NCBI RefSeq assembly: GCF_013387495.1
Contig: NZ_JABZEE010000056.1
Span: 1 to 58,455, forward strand
Reading direction: 5' to 3'
Source of the DNA: Streptomyces sp. PKU-EA00015
GTDB lineage: Bacteria; Actinomycetota; Actinomycetes; Streptomycetales; Streptomycetaceae
Length of the DNA stretch: 58,455 bases
Position numbers and translations under genes: made by a program. Below the pieces are notes generated by a model. It had not been told where the DNA came from, did not search any database, and worked only from the letters and a program-made list of their open reading frames with translations. Every line of letters starts with the position of its first letter. Position 1 is the stretch's first letter. Below, piece by piece: positions 8,092 through 16,358 of this stretch.

Positions 8092-8907
8092 ATGTGCGGA
8101 CGGTATGCGGCAAGTCGTAGGCCCGAGGATCTGGTCGGGGTGTTCCGGGTCGAGAAGTGGGAGCCGGAGGAGACCCTGGCCCCCGACTGGAACGTGGCCC
8201 CGACCAAGGAGGTCTACGCGATTCTCGAGCGTCCTGTGAAGGACGCGGCGGACAAGCGTCCGGTTCGGCAGATGCGGACGCTGAAGTGGGGCCTCGTGCC
8301 GTCGTTCGCCAAGACGCCCGAGGGCGCGGCCCGGATGATCAACGCGCGCGCCGAGACGGTGCACGAGAAGCCGTCGTTCCGCAGGCCCTTCCTGACCCGC
8401 CGCTGCATCCTGCCGGCCGACGGCTATTACGAGTGGGTGACCGGGACCGGGGAGCGGGAGCTGGAGGTCGAGGGGAAGAAGAAGCGCCCGCGGAAGCAGC
8501 CGTATTTCGTCACCCCCGCGGACGGCTCGGTGTTCGCGATGGCGGGCCTGTACGAGTTCTGGCGCGACCGCACGCTTCCGGACGGTCATCCCCAGGCCTG
8601 GTGGGTTACCTGCTCGGTGATCACCACGGATGCGGAGAAGGGGCCGCTCGGCGTGGCGCCGGCCGAGGGGCCGCGGTCACTGTCCGACATCCACCCCCGG
8701 ATGCCCCTGATGCTCGTGCCCGACCGCTGGGACGCCTGGCTCGACCCGTCGACGACCGACCCCGACGAGGTCCGTTCCCTGCTCGCGCCGCCGCCGGAGG
8801 GACTGATGAGGGCGTACCCGGTCACGACGGCGGTCAGCAACGTGCGCAACAACGGGCCGGAACTGCTGGAGGAACTCGCGGGCCCCGAGGAGCCGGTGCT
8901 GTTCTGA
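8092..8907 (+). CDS. SRAP-domain abasic-site DNA-crosslinking protein (YedK/HMCES family)
   Basis: Forms a stable covalent thiazolidine link with abasic sites in single-stranded DNA, shielding them from strand breakage. The catalytic Cys must be residue 2 after Met removal: the protein begins MCGRYAA, which fixes the start at 8092. Other family residues are NARAET, CILPADGYYEW and the active-site His in DIHPRMP. 271 residues. The gene is leaderless or nearly so, since no ribosome site is visible. It is followed 36 bp later by an alpha/beta hydrolase. Confidence 0.95.
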   Translation: MCGRYAASRRPEDLVGVFRVEKWEPEETLAPDWNVAPTKEVYAILERPVKDAADKRPVRQMRTLKWGLVPSFAKTPEGAARMINARAETVHEKPSFRRPFLTRRCILPADGYYEWVTGTGERELEVEGKKKRPRKQPYFVTPADGSVFAMAGLYEFWRDRTLPDGHPQAWWVTCSVITTDAEKGPLGVAPAEGPRSLSDIHPRMPLMLVPDRWDAWLDPSTTDPDEVRSLLAPPPEGLMRAYPVTTAVSNVRNNGPELLEELAGPEEPVLF

Positions 8908-8943
8908 CGCCGCCCTCGGCGTGCTCCGCGTCACAATGGCCGC

Positions 8944-9579
8944 ATGGAGCGGAAAGAGATCGTCGAGGTCTCCGGCGGTGACGCCCGGATCACCTGGTTC
9001 CCCGCGAGGCGGGCGCGCCTCGTGCTGGCACTCGGGCACGGCGCCGGGGGCGGGATCGAGGCGCGCGACCTGAAGGCGATCGCCGGTGCCCTGCCCGCGC
9101 ACGGCGTCACCGTCGCCCTCGTCGAGCAGCCCTGGCGCGTCGCGGGCAAGAAGGTCGCCCCCGCGCCGAAGACGCTCGACACCGGATGGCGCGGTGTGTG
9201 GCCCGCCCTGGCGAAGGCGGGGCCGCCCGTCGTCGCCGGCGGCCGCAGCGCCGGGGCGCGCGTCGCCTGCCGCACGGCCGTCGAGCTCGGCGCCGCCGGC
9301 GTGCTCGCGCTGAGCTTCCCGCTGCATCCGCCCGGCCGCCCCGAGAAGTCCCGCGCGGACGAACTGCTGGGCGCGGGCGTGCCCGCCCTCGTCGTGCAGG
9401 GCGGGAGCGACCCCTTCGGCAGGCCCGAGGAGTTCCCCGACGGGCCCTACGAACTCGTCGAAGTGCCGCTCGGGGATCACGGGTTCGCCGTGCCCAGGAA
9501 GGCCGGGATCCCGGAGGCCGAGACCCTCGGAACGATCACCGATGCTGTGACCCGTTGGACAGCCGCGCTCCGGGAATGA
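8944..9579 (+). CDS. Alpha/beta hydrolase of the KANL3/Tex30-like type
   Basis: 211 residues. The nucleophile elbow is GGRSAGAR (Ser), the acid lies in VVQGGSDPFG (Asp) and the His in GDHGF, giving a complete Ser-Asp-His set in the right order. The oxyanion segment LGHGAGGG follows strand 1. Substrate unknown. It is the gene immediately before sigR, and the sigR autoregulatory promoter overlaps its last codons. Confidence 0.85.
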   Translation: MERKEIVEVSGGDARITWFPARRARLVLALGHGAGGGIEARDLKAIAGALPAHGVTVALVEQPWRVAGKKVAPAPKTLDTGWRGVWPALAKAGPPVVAGGRSAGARVACRTAVELGAAGVLALSFPLHPPGRPEKSRADELLGAGVPALVVQGGSDPFGRPEEFPDGPYELVEVPLGDHGFAVPRKAGIPEAETLGTITDAVTRWTAALRE

Positions 9580-9598
9580 GACACGGGTGCGCACTGTT
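9573..9598 (+). promoter_or_regulatory. SigR-dependent promoter (sigRp2)
   Basis: GGAAT (9573-9577), exactly 18 nt, then GTT (9596-9598): a perfect match to the known SigR consensus GGAAT-N18-GTT. It overlaps the stop codon of the upstream hydrolase gene. Transcription from here would give positive autoregulation of sigR-rsrA and an mRNA long enough to include the upstream ATG at 9641. Confidence 0.92.
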
Positions 9599-9640
9599 GT
9601 GGCGGATGTCAGTACAGAGCATGAGTAGGGAGTCCACCGC

Positions 9641-9826
9641 ATGGGTACGACCTTCTGCCCGACAGCCGAGCGCTCCACCGGGCTGGAGTGGACGGTGCTC
9701 TCGCAGGGCAAGAGCGGGCCGGTTCCGGCGGTGGGCGGTGGGAATCGGCAGGCCCCGTCGCAGCATGGTCGACTATTCTCCGATTCGAGCGGGTCCGCTC
9801 TGGGGTCCGTCACAGCGTTGGAGGAG
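9641..9826 (+). other. sigR: In-frame N-terminal extension of SigR (long unstable isoform)
   Basis: ATG 9641 opens a frame continuous with sigR, adding 62 residues before the usual GTG. In S. coelicolor an extended form (SigR', about 55 residues longer) is made only from the SigR-dependent transcript and is degraded rapidly by Clp, giving negative feedback. Here the SigR promoter lies upstream of ATG 9641. A -10-like TATTCT (9773-9778) could start a shorter transcript encoding only the stable form. The arrangement is visible; the degradation behaviour is inferred by homology. Confidence 0.65.
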
Positions 9827-10492
9827 GTGGGTGCGGTCACTGGGACCGACGCAGGGACCGACGACGGCCGGGCGGAGCAGTCCGAGGAGACGGCCGCCGA
9901 GCGCAATGCCCGTTTCGAGCGGGACGCCCTCGGCTACCTCGACCAGATGTACTCGGCCGCGCTGCGCATGACGCGCAACCCCGCCGATGCCGAAGACCTC
10001 GTACAGGAGACGTACGCCAAGGCGTACGGCTCGTTCCACCAGTTCCGCGAGGGCACCAACCTCAAGGCGTGGATGTACCGGATCCTCACGAACACCTTTA
10101 TCAACTCCTACCGCAAGAAGCAGCGCGAGCCCCAGCGCAGCGCAGCGGAGGAGATCGAGGACTGGCAGCTCGCGCGCGCCGAGTCGCACATGTCGACGGG
10201 GCTGCGTTCCGCGGAGTCGCAGGCCCTCGACCATCTGCCGGATTCGGACGTCAAGGAAGCTCTTCAGGCGATCCCCGAGGAGTTCCGGATCGCGGTCTAT
10301 CTCGCCGACGTAGAGGGCTTTGCGTACAAGGAGATCGCGGACATCATGGGAACACCCATCGGTACGGTGATGTCCCGCCTGCACCGGGGCCGCCGTCAGT
10401 TGCGCGGCATGCTCGAGGACTACGCCCGCGAGCGGGGGCTCGTCCCGGCCGGTGCGGGGGAGTCGAACGACGCGAAAGGCTCGGGCTCATGA
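9827..10492 (+). CDS. sigR: ECF sigma factor SigR (thiol-oxidative stress)
   Basis: Directs RNA polymerase to thioredoxin, proteasome, mycothiol and ribosome-associated genes under disulphide stress. Region 2 spans about 30-105 (MTRNPADAEDLVQETYAKAYGSF and LKAWMYRILTNTFINSYR) and region 4 about 155-205 (AVYLADVEGFAYKEIADIMG then GTVMSRLHRGR). The GTG at 9827, preceded by GGAGG, gives the 221-residue form; a longer in-frame form begins at 9641. Its last bases overlap rsrA by ATGA, so sigma and anti-sigma are translationally coupled. Confidence 0.97.
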   Translation: MGAVTGTDAGTDDGRAEQSEETAAERNARFERDALGYLDQMYSAALRMTRNPADAEDLVQETYAKAYGSFHQFREGTNLKAWMYRILTNTFINSYRKKQREPQRSAAEEIEDWQLARAESHMSTGLRSAESQALDHLPDSDVKEALQAIPEEFRIAVYLADVEGFAYKEIADIMGTPIGTVMSRLHRGRRQLRGMLEDYARERGLVPAGAGESNDAKGSGS

Positions 10493-10785
10493 GCTGCGGA
10501 GAGCCGCACGAGACGGACTGCTCTGAAGTCCTGGACCATCTCTACGAGTTCCTCGATCACGAGATGCCCGACAGTGACTGCACCAAGTTCGAGGTGCACT
10601 TCGAGGAGTGCTCCCCGTGCCTGGAGAAGTACGGTCTGGAGCAGGCGGTGAAGAAGCTGGTCAAGCGGTGCTGCGGGCATGACGACGTGCCCAGCGACCT
10701 GCGGGCCAAGGTCATGGGCCGTATCGACCTGATCCGTTCGGGCCAGGCCGTTCCCGACCAGGACGTGGCGACGGCACAGGAGTAG
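10489..10785 (+). CDS. rsrA: Redox-switch zinc anti-sigma factor RsrA
   Basis: Binds and silences SigR when reduced and zinc-loaded, and releases it when oxidised. 98 residues. The ZAS motif H37-x3-C41-x2-C44 and the redox Cys11 are all present at the positions known from S. coelicolor RsrA, as are C31, C61 and C62. Start ATG overlaps the sigR stop (ATGA). A terminator hairpin follows at 10812. Confidence 0.97.
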   Translation: MSCGEPHETDCSEVLDHLYEFLDHEMPDSDCTKFEVHFEECSPCLEKYGLEQAVKKLVKRCCGHDDVPSDLRAKVMGRIDLIRSGQAVPDQDVATAQE

Positions 10786-10811
10786 CTCCGCCGCAGACAT
10801 ACGCAGGACCC

Positions 10812-10842
10812 TGAGGCGCGTCACGACTCGTGGCGCGCCTCA
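10812..10842 (+). terminator. Terminator of sigR-rsrA
   Basis: Nine-bp stem TGAGGCGCG / CGCGCCTCA (10812-10820 with 10834-10842) with further pairing inside the loop, 27 nt after the rsrA stop. Confidence 0.75.
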
Positions 10843-10947
10843 CGTGATGCCGTGATGTTCACCCGTACGTGCGAACGGGTCCCGTACGGCCGCCCCTCAC
10901 CCCTCATCTCGCTAGCGTGTGCGCTGGATCGAGGAGGGGGCGGGGCA

Positions 10948-12285
10948 GTGACGGCCATACCGAAGGCGGCACACGCCTTCATCGCGGGTGCCGTCCTCGG
11001 CGCCGCGGTCTGTGCGGCCCCGGCCGTGACGGCCGCCGATGTGCCCTGGACCGCGGTCGCGCTGCTCGCCGGGCTCTACGCGCTGTGCGAGATGCCCGCC
11101 CGCTTCCGTCCCGGCCACTCGCCGCTGGTCGGGGCCTGTCCGTTCTTCCCCGTGCTGCTGGCGGCCGCCTTCCTGCTGCCGGCCGCGGCCGCCGCGCTCG
11201 TCCCCGTCCCGGGCGCCCTCGTCGGCCGGGCCGGCCGGCCCGCGCCGGGGGCCCGCCGCGTCTGGCGCGCCGCTCAGCTGGCGCTGTCGACCTGGGCCGC
11301 GGCGCGGGCGTACCGCCTCGCCGGCGGCGAACGCGGCCTGACCGCCCCCGACTTCCCTCCCGTCCTGGTGCACGCGCTCGCCGGAGCGCTCGCCTTCTGC
11401 CTGGTGCTCTCCGTCCTCGACGGCGCCATCCGCGCGGCGGCCGAGCACCTGCCACTGCGCCGGGCCGGGCGGGCGCTGCTGTCCGTGTCACCCGCCCCGT
11501 ACTGCGTGCACGGCCTCGCCGGGCTGATGACGGCCGTCCTGTGGCGCAGCCCCTACGGGCCGGTGTCCGCGCTGTTCGTCCTGCTGCCCATGTACGTCTC
11601 CAGCTGGATGTACGCCCAGTACCACCGCGAGCGGGCGGCCCACCAGGCGACCATCCGCGCGCTCGTCCAGGCCGTCGACCTCAAGGACCGCTACACCCGC
11701 GGTCACAGCGAGCGGGTCGGCCGGGCCTCCGTACTGATCGCGCGCGAGCTGCGCATGGCGGACGAGCGGCTGGAACTGCTCCGGTTCGCCGGGATCCTGC
11801 ACGACGTGGGCAAGCTCGGGGTGCCCACGCGCGTCCTGCGCAAGGACGGGCCGCTGACGCCCGAGGAGCGGCGCGTGATCGAGCTGCATCCGGAGTACGG
11901 GCACGAGATGGTGCGCGGCATCGGCTTCCTGGGCGAGGCGCGGGCGGCGATCCTGCACCACCACGAGCGGCTGGACGGCAGCGGCTACCCGTACGGGCTC
12001 GCGGGTGAGCAGATCCCCGAGTTCGCGCGGGTGGTGGCGGTCGCGGACGCGTTCGACGCGATGACCTCGACCCGCTCCTACCGGCGGGCCCGCCCGGTGT
12101 CAGTGGCGCTCGAGGAGTTGGAGCGCTGCGCGGGGACGCAGTTCGACCCGCGGATGGTGGCCGCGCTGGTGCGGGCGCTGGAACGCGAGGGCTGGGAGAC
12201 GGCCGTCACCTCGGACGAGGCGGCACCGGTGGGTCCGCCGCGGCAGGAGGCGCCGAGCGGGCCGCACCGGGTGCGGCCCGGATGA
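10948..12285 (+). CDS. Membrane HD-GYP phosphodiesterase (probable cyclic-di-nucleotide hydrolase)
   Basis: 445 residues. The N-terminal half has about six hydrophobic segments (residues 10-225) and the C-terminal half is a cytoplasmic HD-GYP domain. All catalytic signatures are present: GHSERVGR, LHDVGK, HPEYGHEM, ILHHHERLDGSGYP and VADAFDAMTS. HD-GYP enzymes linearise cyclic-di-GMP or related molecules, which control Streptomyces development. GTG 10948 is chosen because GAGGAGGGGG lies upstream and the hydrophobic region starts directly after it. It overlaps the next gene by ATGA. Confidence 0.9.
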   Translation: MTAIPKAAHAFIAGAVLGAAVCAAPAVTAADVPWTAVALLAGLYALCEMPARFRPGHSPLVGACPFFPVLLAAAFLLPAAAAALVPVPGALVGRAGRPAPGARRVWRAAQLALSTWAAARAYRLAGGERGLTAPDFPPVLVHALAGALAFCLVLSVLDGAIRAAAEHLPLRRAGRALLSVSPAPYCVHGLAGLMTAVLWRSPYGPVSALFVLLPMYVSSWMYAQYHRERAAHQATIRALVQAVDLKDRYTRGHSERVGRASVLIARELRMADERLELLRFAGILHDVGKLGVPTRVLRKDGPLTPEERRVIELHPEYGHEMVRGIGFLGEARAAILHHHERLDGSGYPYGLAGEQIPEFARVVAVADAFDAMTSTRSYRRARPVSVALEELERCAGTQFDPRMVAALVRALEREGWETAVTSDEAAPVGPPRQEAPSGPHRVRPG

Positions 12286-13574
12286 CGGCGGCCCTGCCGG
12301 ACCGGGCCGCTGTCGCCGTGTACGCGGCCGCCGCCTGTCTCGCCGCCGCAGCCCTCGGCGGGGTCGCCTGGAACGGCCTGGCAGAGCCCGCGAACGCGCT
12401 CGGCTTCGGAATCTTCATCGCTGTGGGGGAGCTCGCGCGCTGGGTGGACGTGCCGGGGAGGGGAGCGCCGCCTGCACCGGAGGGGGCGTGGGGCAGGGAG
12501 CCGGCCCCGCTCGCGGCCGCCGGCGCCCTCGCGTACGCCCTCCTCGGCGAGTGCGCCGGCCGGTCGACGGTCCACGGCCCCCTCCAGGTCGTCGCCGTCG
12601 TCGTCGCGGGCACGCTCGCCGGGGCCGTGCCGCACGTCGCACGCGGACGCGGACCCGGGCCGGACCATGTGGCCCGGCGGGTGCTGACCGTCGGGTTCGC
12701 CGCGGTGTGCTTCCAGCCGCTGTACAACTCCGGCGCGTTGGAGCACCGCATCGGACACGGTCCCTTCTACGCCCTCTTCCTGCTGGTGCTCCTCGTGCTC
12801 ACCCTCCTGTGCGACGCGGTGCTGTCGGCCCTCCTGGCGGCCCGTCCCGGGTACCCGTACGGGCCGATGCTGCGCGACGAGCTGCGCGCGCTGCCCGGCA
12901 TAGGGTCCGCCGTGTGCGCGACCGGTGCCGTGATGGCCCTCGCGGTCGCGGTCGCGGGCCTGTGGGCGCTGCCCGTCTTCTGCGTGCCGCTGCTGCTGAC
13001 CCAGTTGTCGTTCCGCCGGTACGCCGCGGTCCGCACGACCTACCGCCAGACCATCGCCTCCCTCGCCCGTGCCACCGAGATCGCCGGCTACACCCCGCCC
13101 GGCCACGCCCGGCGGGTCGCCGCGCTCAGCACGGCCGTGGGCCGGGAGATGCGGCTGTCGGGCCCCGAGCTGACGGTGCTGGAGTACGCGGCCCTGATGC
13201 ACGACATCGGCCAGCTGTCCCTGGTCGACCCCGTCCCCGACGGGGCCACCGCCGTGCTCCCGGCTGCCGAACAGCGCCGTATCGCGCTGCTCGGCGGTGC
13301 GGTCGTGCGCCGGACCGGGGTGCCGACCGCCGTCGCGGCCGTGGTGGAGCAGCAGGCCGATCCCTACCGGGAGCAGTCCCTGCCCGCGCGGATAGTCCGC
13401 ACCGTGAACGCGTACGAGGACCTGGCACAGGGAAGCGGAGGAAGTGCGGGCGGAGCGCTCGCGGCACTGGAGCGGCTGCGCCTCGGCACGGGCCACGACT
13501 ACGAGCCCGAGGTCGTGGAATCCCTTGCCAGAGTCCTTGCCCGAGGCGGTCTCGGCCCGGTCCCACCTGGGTAA
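12282..13574 (+). CDS. Membrane HD-domain protein with a degenerate HD-GYP active site
   Basis: 430 residues with the same layout as its upstream neighbour: hydrophobic N-terminal half, HD-like C-terminal domain (about 245-425). The HD signature reads MHDIGQ instead of HD(I/V)GK, and the HH...GYP region is replaced by AAVVEQQADPYREQ, so essential metal ligands are missing. It is probably catalytically inactive and may act as a receptor or as a partner of the intact paralogue, with which it overlaps by ATGA. That it arose by tandem duplication is inferred from architecture. Confidence 0.85.
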   Translation: MTAALPDRAAVAVYAAAACLAAAALGGVAWNGLAEPANALGFGIFIAVGELARWVDVPGRGAPPAPEGAWGREPAPLAAAGALAYALLGECAGRSTVHGPLQVVAVVVAGTLAGAVPHVARGRGPGPDHVARRVLTVGFAAVCFQPLYNSGALEHRIGHGPFYALFLLVLLVLTLLCDAVLSALLAARPGYPYGPMLRDELRALPGIGSAVCATGAVMALAVAVAGLWALPVFCVPLLLTQLSFRRYAAVRTTYRQTIASLARATEIAGYTPPGHARRVAALSTAVGREMRLSGPELTVLEYAALMHDIGQLSLVDPVPDGATAVLPAAEQRRIALLGGAVVRRTGVPTAVAAVVEQQADPYREQSLPARIVRTVNAYEDLAQGSGGSAGGALAALERLRLGTGHDYEPEVVESLARVLARGGLGPVPPG

Positions 13575-13691
13575 CCCATGGGTAATGAGCGAGCCTGCGA
13601 CCGGGCATGGTTGGATGCGAAAGAAGGCACAGAAGCGGGCACTCAGGCATGCGTCCGGGACAGACACCCGAGCGACCGGCAGGCGGGAATC

Positions 13692-14672
13692 GTGAGGATC
13701 TTCGGGAAGGTACGGCATCGGCCGTCCGCCTCGTGGCGGCAGGCCACCGACCGCGCGTTCACGCTGATCGGCGACGGCCGGTACGAGGACGCGGGGGCGT
13801 TGCTGACCAGGGCGGCGGATCTCGAGCCCTGGCTCTCGGAGTCCTGGTTCAACCTGGCGCTGCTGCACAAGTTCCGGCACGACTGGGAGCAGGCGCGGGC
13901 CGCGGGGCTGCGGGCCGTCGCCCTGCTGGACAAGGAGACCGGCGCCCCGGACTGGTGGAACGTCGGCATCGCCGCCACCGCCCTGCAGGACTGGCCCCTG
14001 GCCCGCCGCGCCTGGCAGGCGTACGGGCTGAAGGTGCCCGGAGCCGCCGCGCCGAACGGTGAGCCCGTCGGCATGGATCTCGGCAGCGCCGCCGTACGGC
14101 TGTCGCCCGAGGGCGAGGCCGAGGTGGTCTGGGGCCGCAGGCTCGACCCGGCCCGGATAGAAGTGCTCTCCATCCCGCTGCCCTCGTCCGGGCGGCGCTG
14201 GGGCGAGGTGGTCCTGCACGACGGTGTGCCGCACGGCGAGCGCACGACCAGCGCGGGGCCCTCCTACCCCGTCTTCGACGAGATCGAGCTGTGGGCGCCC
14301 TCGCCCGTGCCGACCTGGGTGGTGCTGCTGGAGGCGGCGACCGAGGCCGACCGGGACGCGCTGGAGAAGCTGGCGGCCGACGCGGGGTTCGCCGCCGAGG
14401 ACTGGTCGTCCTCGGTGCGGCTGCTGTGCCGGGCCTGTTCGGAGGGCCGGATGCCGAGCGCCGAGGGCGAGGGCGAGCACCTGGACCCGCACGACCACAG
14501 CGAACCGGGCCACCCGGGCCCGCTGGGCCACCGCACGGCGGGCGACCTGTGGTCGCCGGAGCGCGAATGCGGAATCGCCGCGCCGGCCGGGCTCGTGCGC
14601 GGACTGCTGGACGGCTGGGTCGCGGACAGTCCGGACAGCCGGGAATGGCGGGATCTCGAGGAAGTCTGCTGA
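13692..14672 (+). CDS. Tetratricopeptide-repeat protein of unknown function
   Basis: 326 residues. TPR-like helices span about 15-105 (DRAFTLIGDGRYEDAGALLTRAADLEPWLSESWFNLA and AATALQDWPLARRAWQAYG, each read as part of a repeat). The remaining two thirds are conserved in actinobacteria as far as I recall but have no domain I can name. One segment, RLLCRACSEG, has a CxxC-like pair. GTG 13692 is preferred because the frame upstream to 13578 is poorly conserved in character and lacks a ribosome site. It sits between the HD pair and def on the same strand. Confidence 0.75.
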   Translation: MRIFGKVRHRPSASWRQATDRAFTLIGDGRYEDAGALLTRAADLEPWLSESWFNLALLHKFRHDWEQARAAGLRAVALLDKETGAPDWWNVGIAATALQDWPLARRAWQAYGLKVPGAAAPNGEPVGMDLGSAAVRLSPEGEAEVVWGRRLDPARIEVLSIPLPSSGRRWGEVVLHDGVPHGERTTSAGPSYPVFDEIELWAPSPVPTWVVLLEAATEADRDALEKLAADAGFAAEDWSSSVRLLCRACSEGRMPSAEGEGEHLDPHDHSEPGHPGPLGHRTAGDLWSPERECGIAAPAGLVRGLLDGWVADSPDSREWRDLEEVC

Positions 14673-14753
14673 CGCCTGCCCGTACGCTGTACGGACACGC
14701 AGGTGACCGGGCATCGGGCCGGGGACGGGTACTGAGAAGGGCGTACGGCTGAC

Positions 14754-15386
14754 ATGGCGTCGCAGCACGAGACGGACCAGCAGGTCGACGACGGTTTCGT
14801 CGTGGACACGGAGAACTGTGAGGAGCGCGAGCGCGCGTACCGCGAGCGCGGCACCTCCCGCCCGATCACGGTCGTGGGCAACCCCGTGCTGCACAAGGAG
14901 TGCAAGGACGTCACCGAGTTCGACGACAAGCTCGCCGCCCTCATCGACGACATGTTCGCCAGCCAGCGCACTGCGGAGGGCGTCGGCCTCGCCGCGAACC
15001 AGATCGGCGTGGACCTGAAGGTCTTCGTCTACGACTGCCCCGACGACGAGGGCGTGCGCCACGTCGGCGTCGTGTGCAACCCGGTGCTGGAGGAGCTTCC
15101 CCCGGAGCTGCGCAACCTCGACGACTCCAACGAGGGCTGCCTCTCCGTTCCGACGGCGTACGCCTCGCTGGCCCGCCCCGACTACGCGGTGGTGCGCGGG
15201 CAGGACGCCCAGGGCAACCCGATCCGGGTGCGCGGCACGGGCTACTTCGCCCGGTGCCTCCAGCACGAGACGGACCACCTGTACGGGTACCTCTACATCG
15301 ACCGGCTCTCCAAGCGCGAGCGCAAGGACGCACTGCGGCAGATGGCGGAGGGCACCCCGCGCTACCCCGTCGTCGCCAACGACTGA
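14754..15386 (+). CDS. def: Peptide deformylase
   Basis: Removes the N-formyl group from nascent proteins at the ribosome. The three family motifs are intact: GVGLAANQIG (motif 1), EGCLSVP with the metal Cys (motif 2) and QHETDHLYG (HExxH-like HETDH, motif 3). 210 residues, with an N-terminal extension of about 35 acidic residues typical of actinobacterial type. A 9-bp terminator follows. Confidence 0.97.
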   Translation: MASQHETDQQVDDGFVVDTENCEERERAYRERGTSRPITVVGNPVLHKECKDVTEFDDKLAALIDDMFASQRTAEGVGLAANQIGVDLKVFVYDCPDDEGVRHVGVVCNPVLEELPPELRNLDDSNEGCLSVPTAYASLARPDYAVVRGQDAQGNPIRVRGTGYFARCLQHETDHLYGYLYIDRLSKRERKDALRQMAEGTPRYPVVAND

Positions 15387-15404
15387 TCCGCACGACCCAC
15401 GGCC

Positions 15405-15429
15405 GGCCCCGCTCCGTGCGAGCGGGGCC
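15405..15429 (+). terminator. Terminator after def
   Basis: Stem GGCCCCGCT / AGCGGGGCC (15405-15413 with 15421-15429) and a 7-nt loop, 18 nt after the def stop. Confidence 0.75.
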
Positions 15430-15556
15430 CTCGTGCGTCACCCGCCCGTCATTGGACCGACAAATGGCGGCAGCCCGGGGGCTGTTGACGCGCGTCGACC
15501 CTCCCGCCAGTCTCTGCTGTGGACCGCTCTCACGGCTCTCATCGCAGGGAGACTTC

Positions 15557-16294
15557 ATGCTGAGACGTACAGCACGGCTTCTGCTGTCCATTGTCATGCT
15601 CATGGTTGCCGGGTTGGCGGGGGTCGTCGCCACCGCCGGCACCGCCCAGGCCGACGACTGCTACACCTGGTCGCGCACCCTCTCGCAGGGCGCGTCCGGC
15701 GCGGACGTCACCCAGCTCCAGATCAGGGTGGCGGGCTACCCCGGCTACGGCGGCGTCCTCGCCGTCGACGGCGACTACGGCCCGGCGACCACCGCCGCCG
15801 TCAAGCGCTTCCAGTCCGCCTACGGCCTCGCCGCCGACGGTGTCGCCGGACCCGCGACGTACAGCAAGATCTACGCGCTCCAGGACAGCGACTGCACCCC
15901 TGCCCACTTCAGCTACGCCGAACTCAACGACTGCAACTCCACCTGGTCCGGCGGCGCGGTGAGCGCCGCGACCGCCAAGTCCAACGCCCTGCGCACCATG
16001 TGGAAGCTGGAGGCCATGCGACACGCGCTCGGCGACCAGCCCATCACCGTGACCAGCGGCTTCCGGTCGTACGCCTGCAACGAGGCGGTCGGCGGCGCGT
16101 CGAGCAGCCGCCACCTCTACGGCGACGCCGCGGACCTGGGCGCGGGACCGCACTCCCTGTGCAAGCTGGCCCAGCAGGCCCGTTACCACGGCTTCAACGG
16201 CATCCTCGGCCCCGGCTACCCGGGCCACAACGACCACACGCACGTCGACCACCGCAGCAGCCGCTACTGGTCGGCACCCAGCTGCGGCATCTGA
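15557..16294 (+). CDS. Secreted peptidoglycan-binding M15 (zinc D-Ala-D-Ala) carboxypeptidase
   Basis: 245 residues. A Sec signal peptide (about 1-33) ends in TAQA before DDCYTW. A PG_binding_1 domain (about 40-100: SGADVTQLQIRVAG, VDGDYGPATTAAVKRFQ) is followed by an M15A catalytic domain with VTSGFRSYACN and zinc ligands in SRHLYGDAADLG and NDHTHVDHR. This is the architecture of the S. albus G zinc carboxypeptidase. It would trim stem peptides in the cell wall. GGGAG precedes the ATG. A strong bidirectional terminator separates it from nrdB. Confidence 0.93.
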   Translation: MLRRTARLLLSIVMLMVAGLAGVVATAGTAQADDCYTWSRTLSQGASGADVTQLQIRVAGYPGYGGVLAVDGDYGPATTAAVKRFQSAYGLAADGVAGPATYSKIYALQDSDCTPAHFSYAELNDCNSTWSGGAVSAATAKSNALRTMWKLEAMRHALGDQPITVTSGFRSYACNEAVGGASSSRHLYGDAADLGAGPHSLCKLAQQARYHGFNGILGPGYPGHNDHTHVDHRSSRYWSAPSCGI

Positions 16295-16304
16295 CACCAC
16301 CCAA

Positions 16305-16340
16305 GCGGCCCGCACCTCCCCCGTGCGAGGTGCGGGCCGC
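16305..16340. terminator. Bidirectional terminator between the M15 peptidase and nrdB
   Basis: Perfect 13-bp GC-rich stem (16305-16317 with 16328-16340), 10-nt loop, between two convergent genes 64 bp apart. Confidence 0.85.
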
Positions 16341-16358
16341 GGCCTGTGTCCGTGCGGA

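Noticed and set aside
9741..9768. A second GGAAT (9741-9745) before sigR as a SigR promoter
   Set aside because: No GTT at 18 nt spacing (ATG is found there); the match at 9573-9598 is exact and sufficient.
12078..15278. Open frame of over 1000 codons on the minus strand
   Set aside because: It runs opposite to the HD pair, TPR and def genes and is an effect of high GC; no domain is recognisable.
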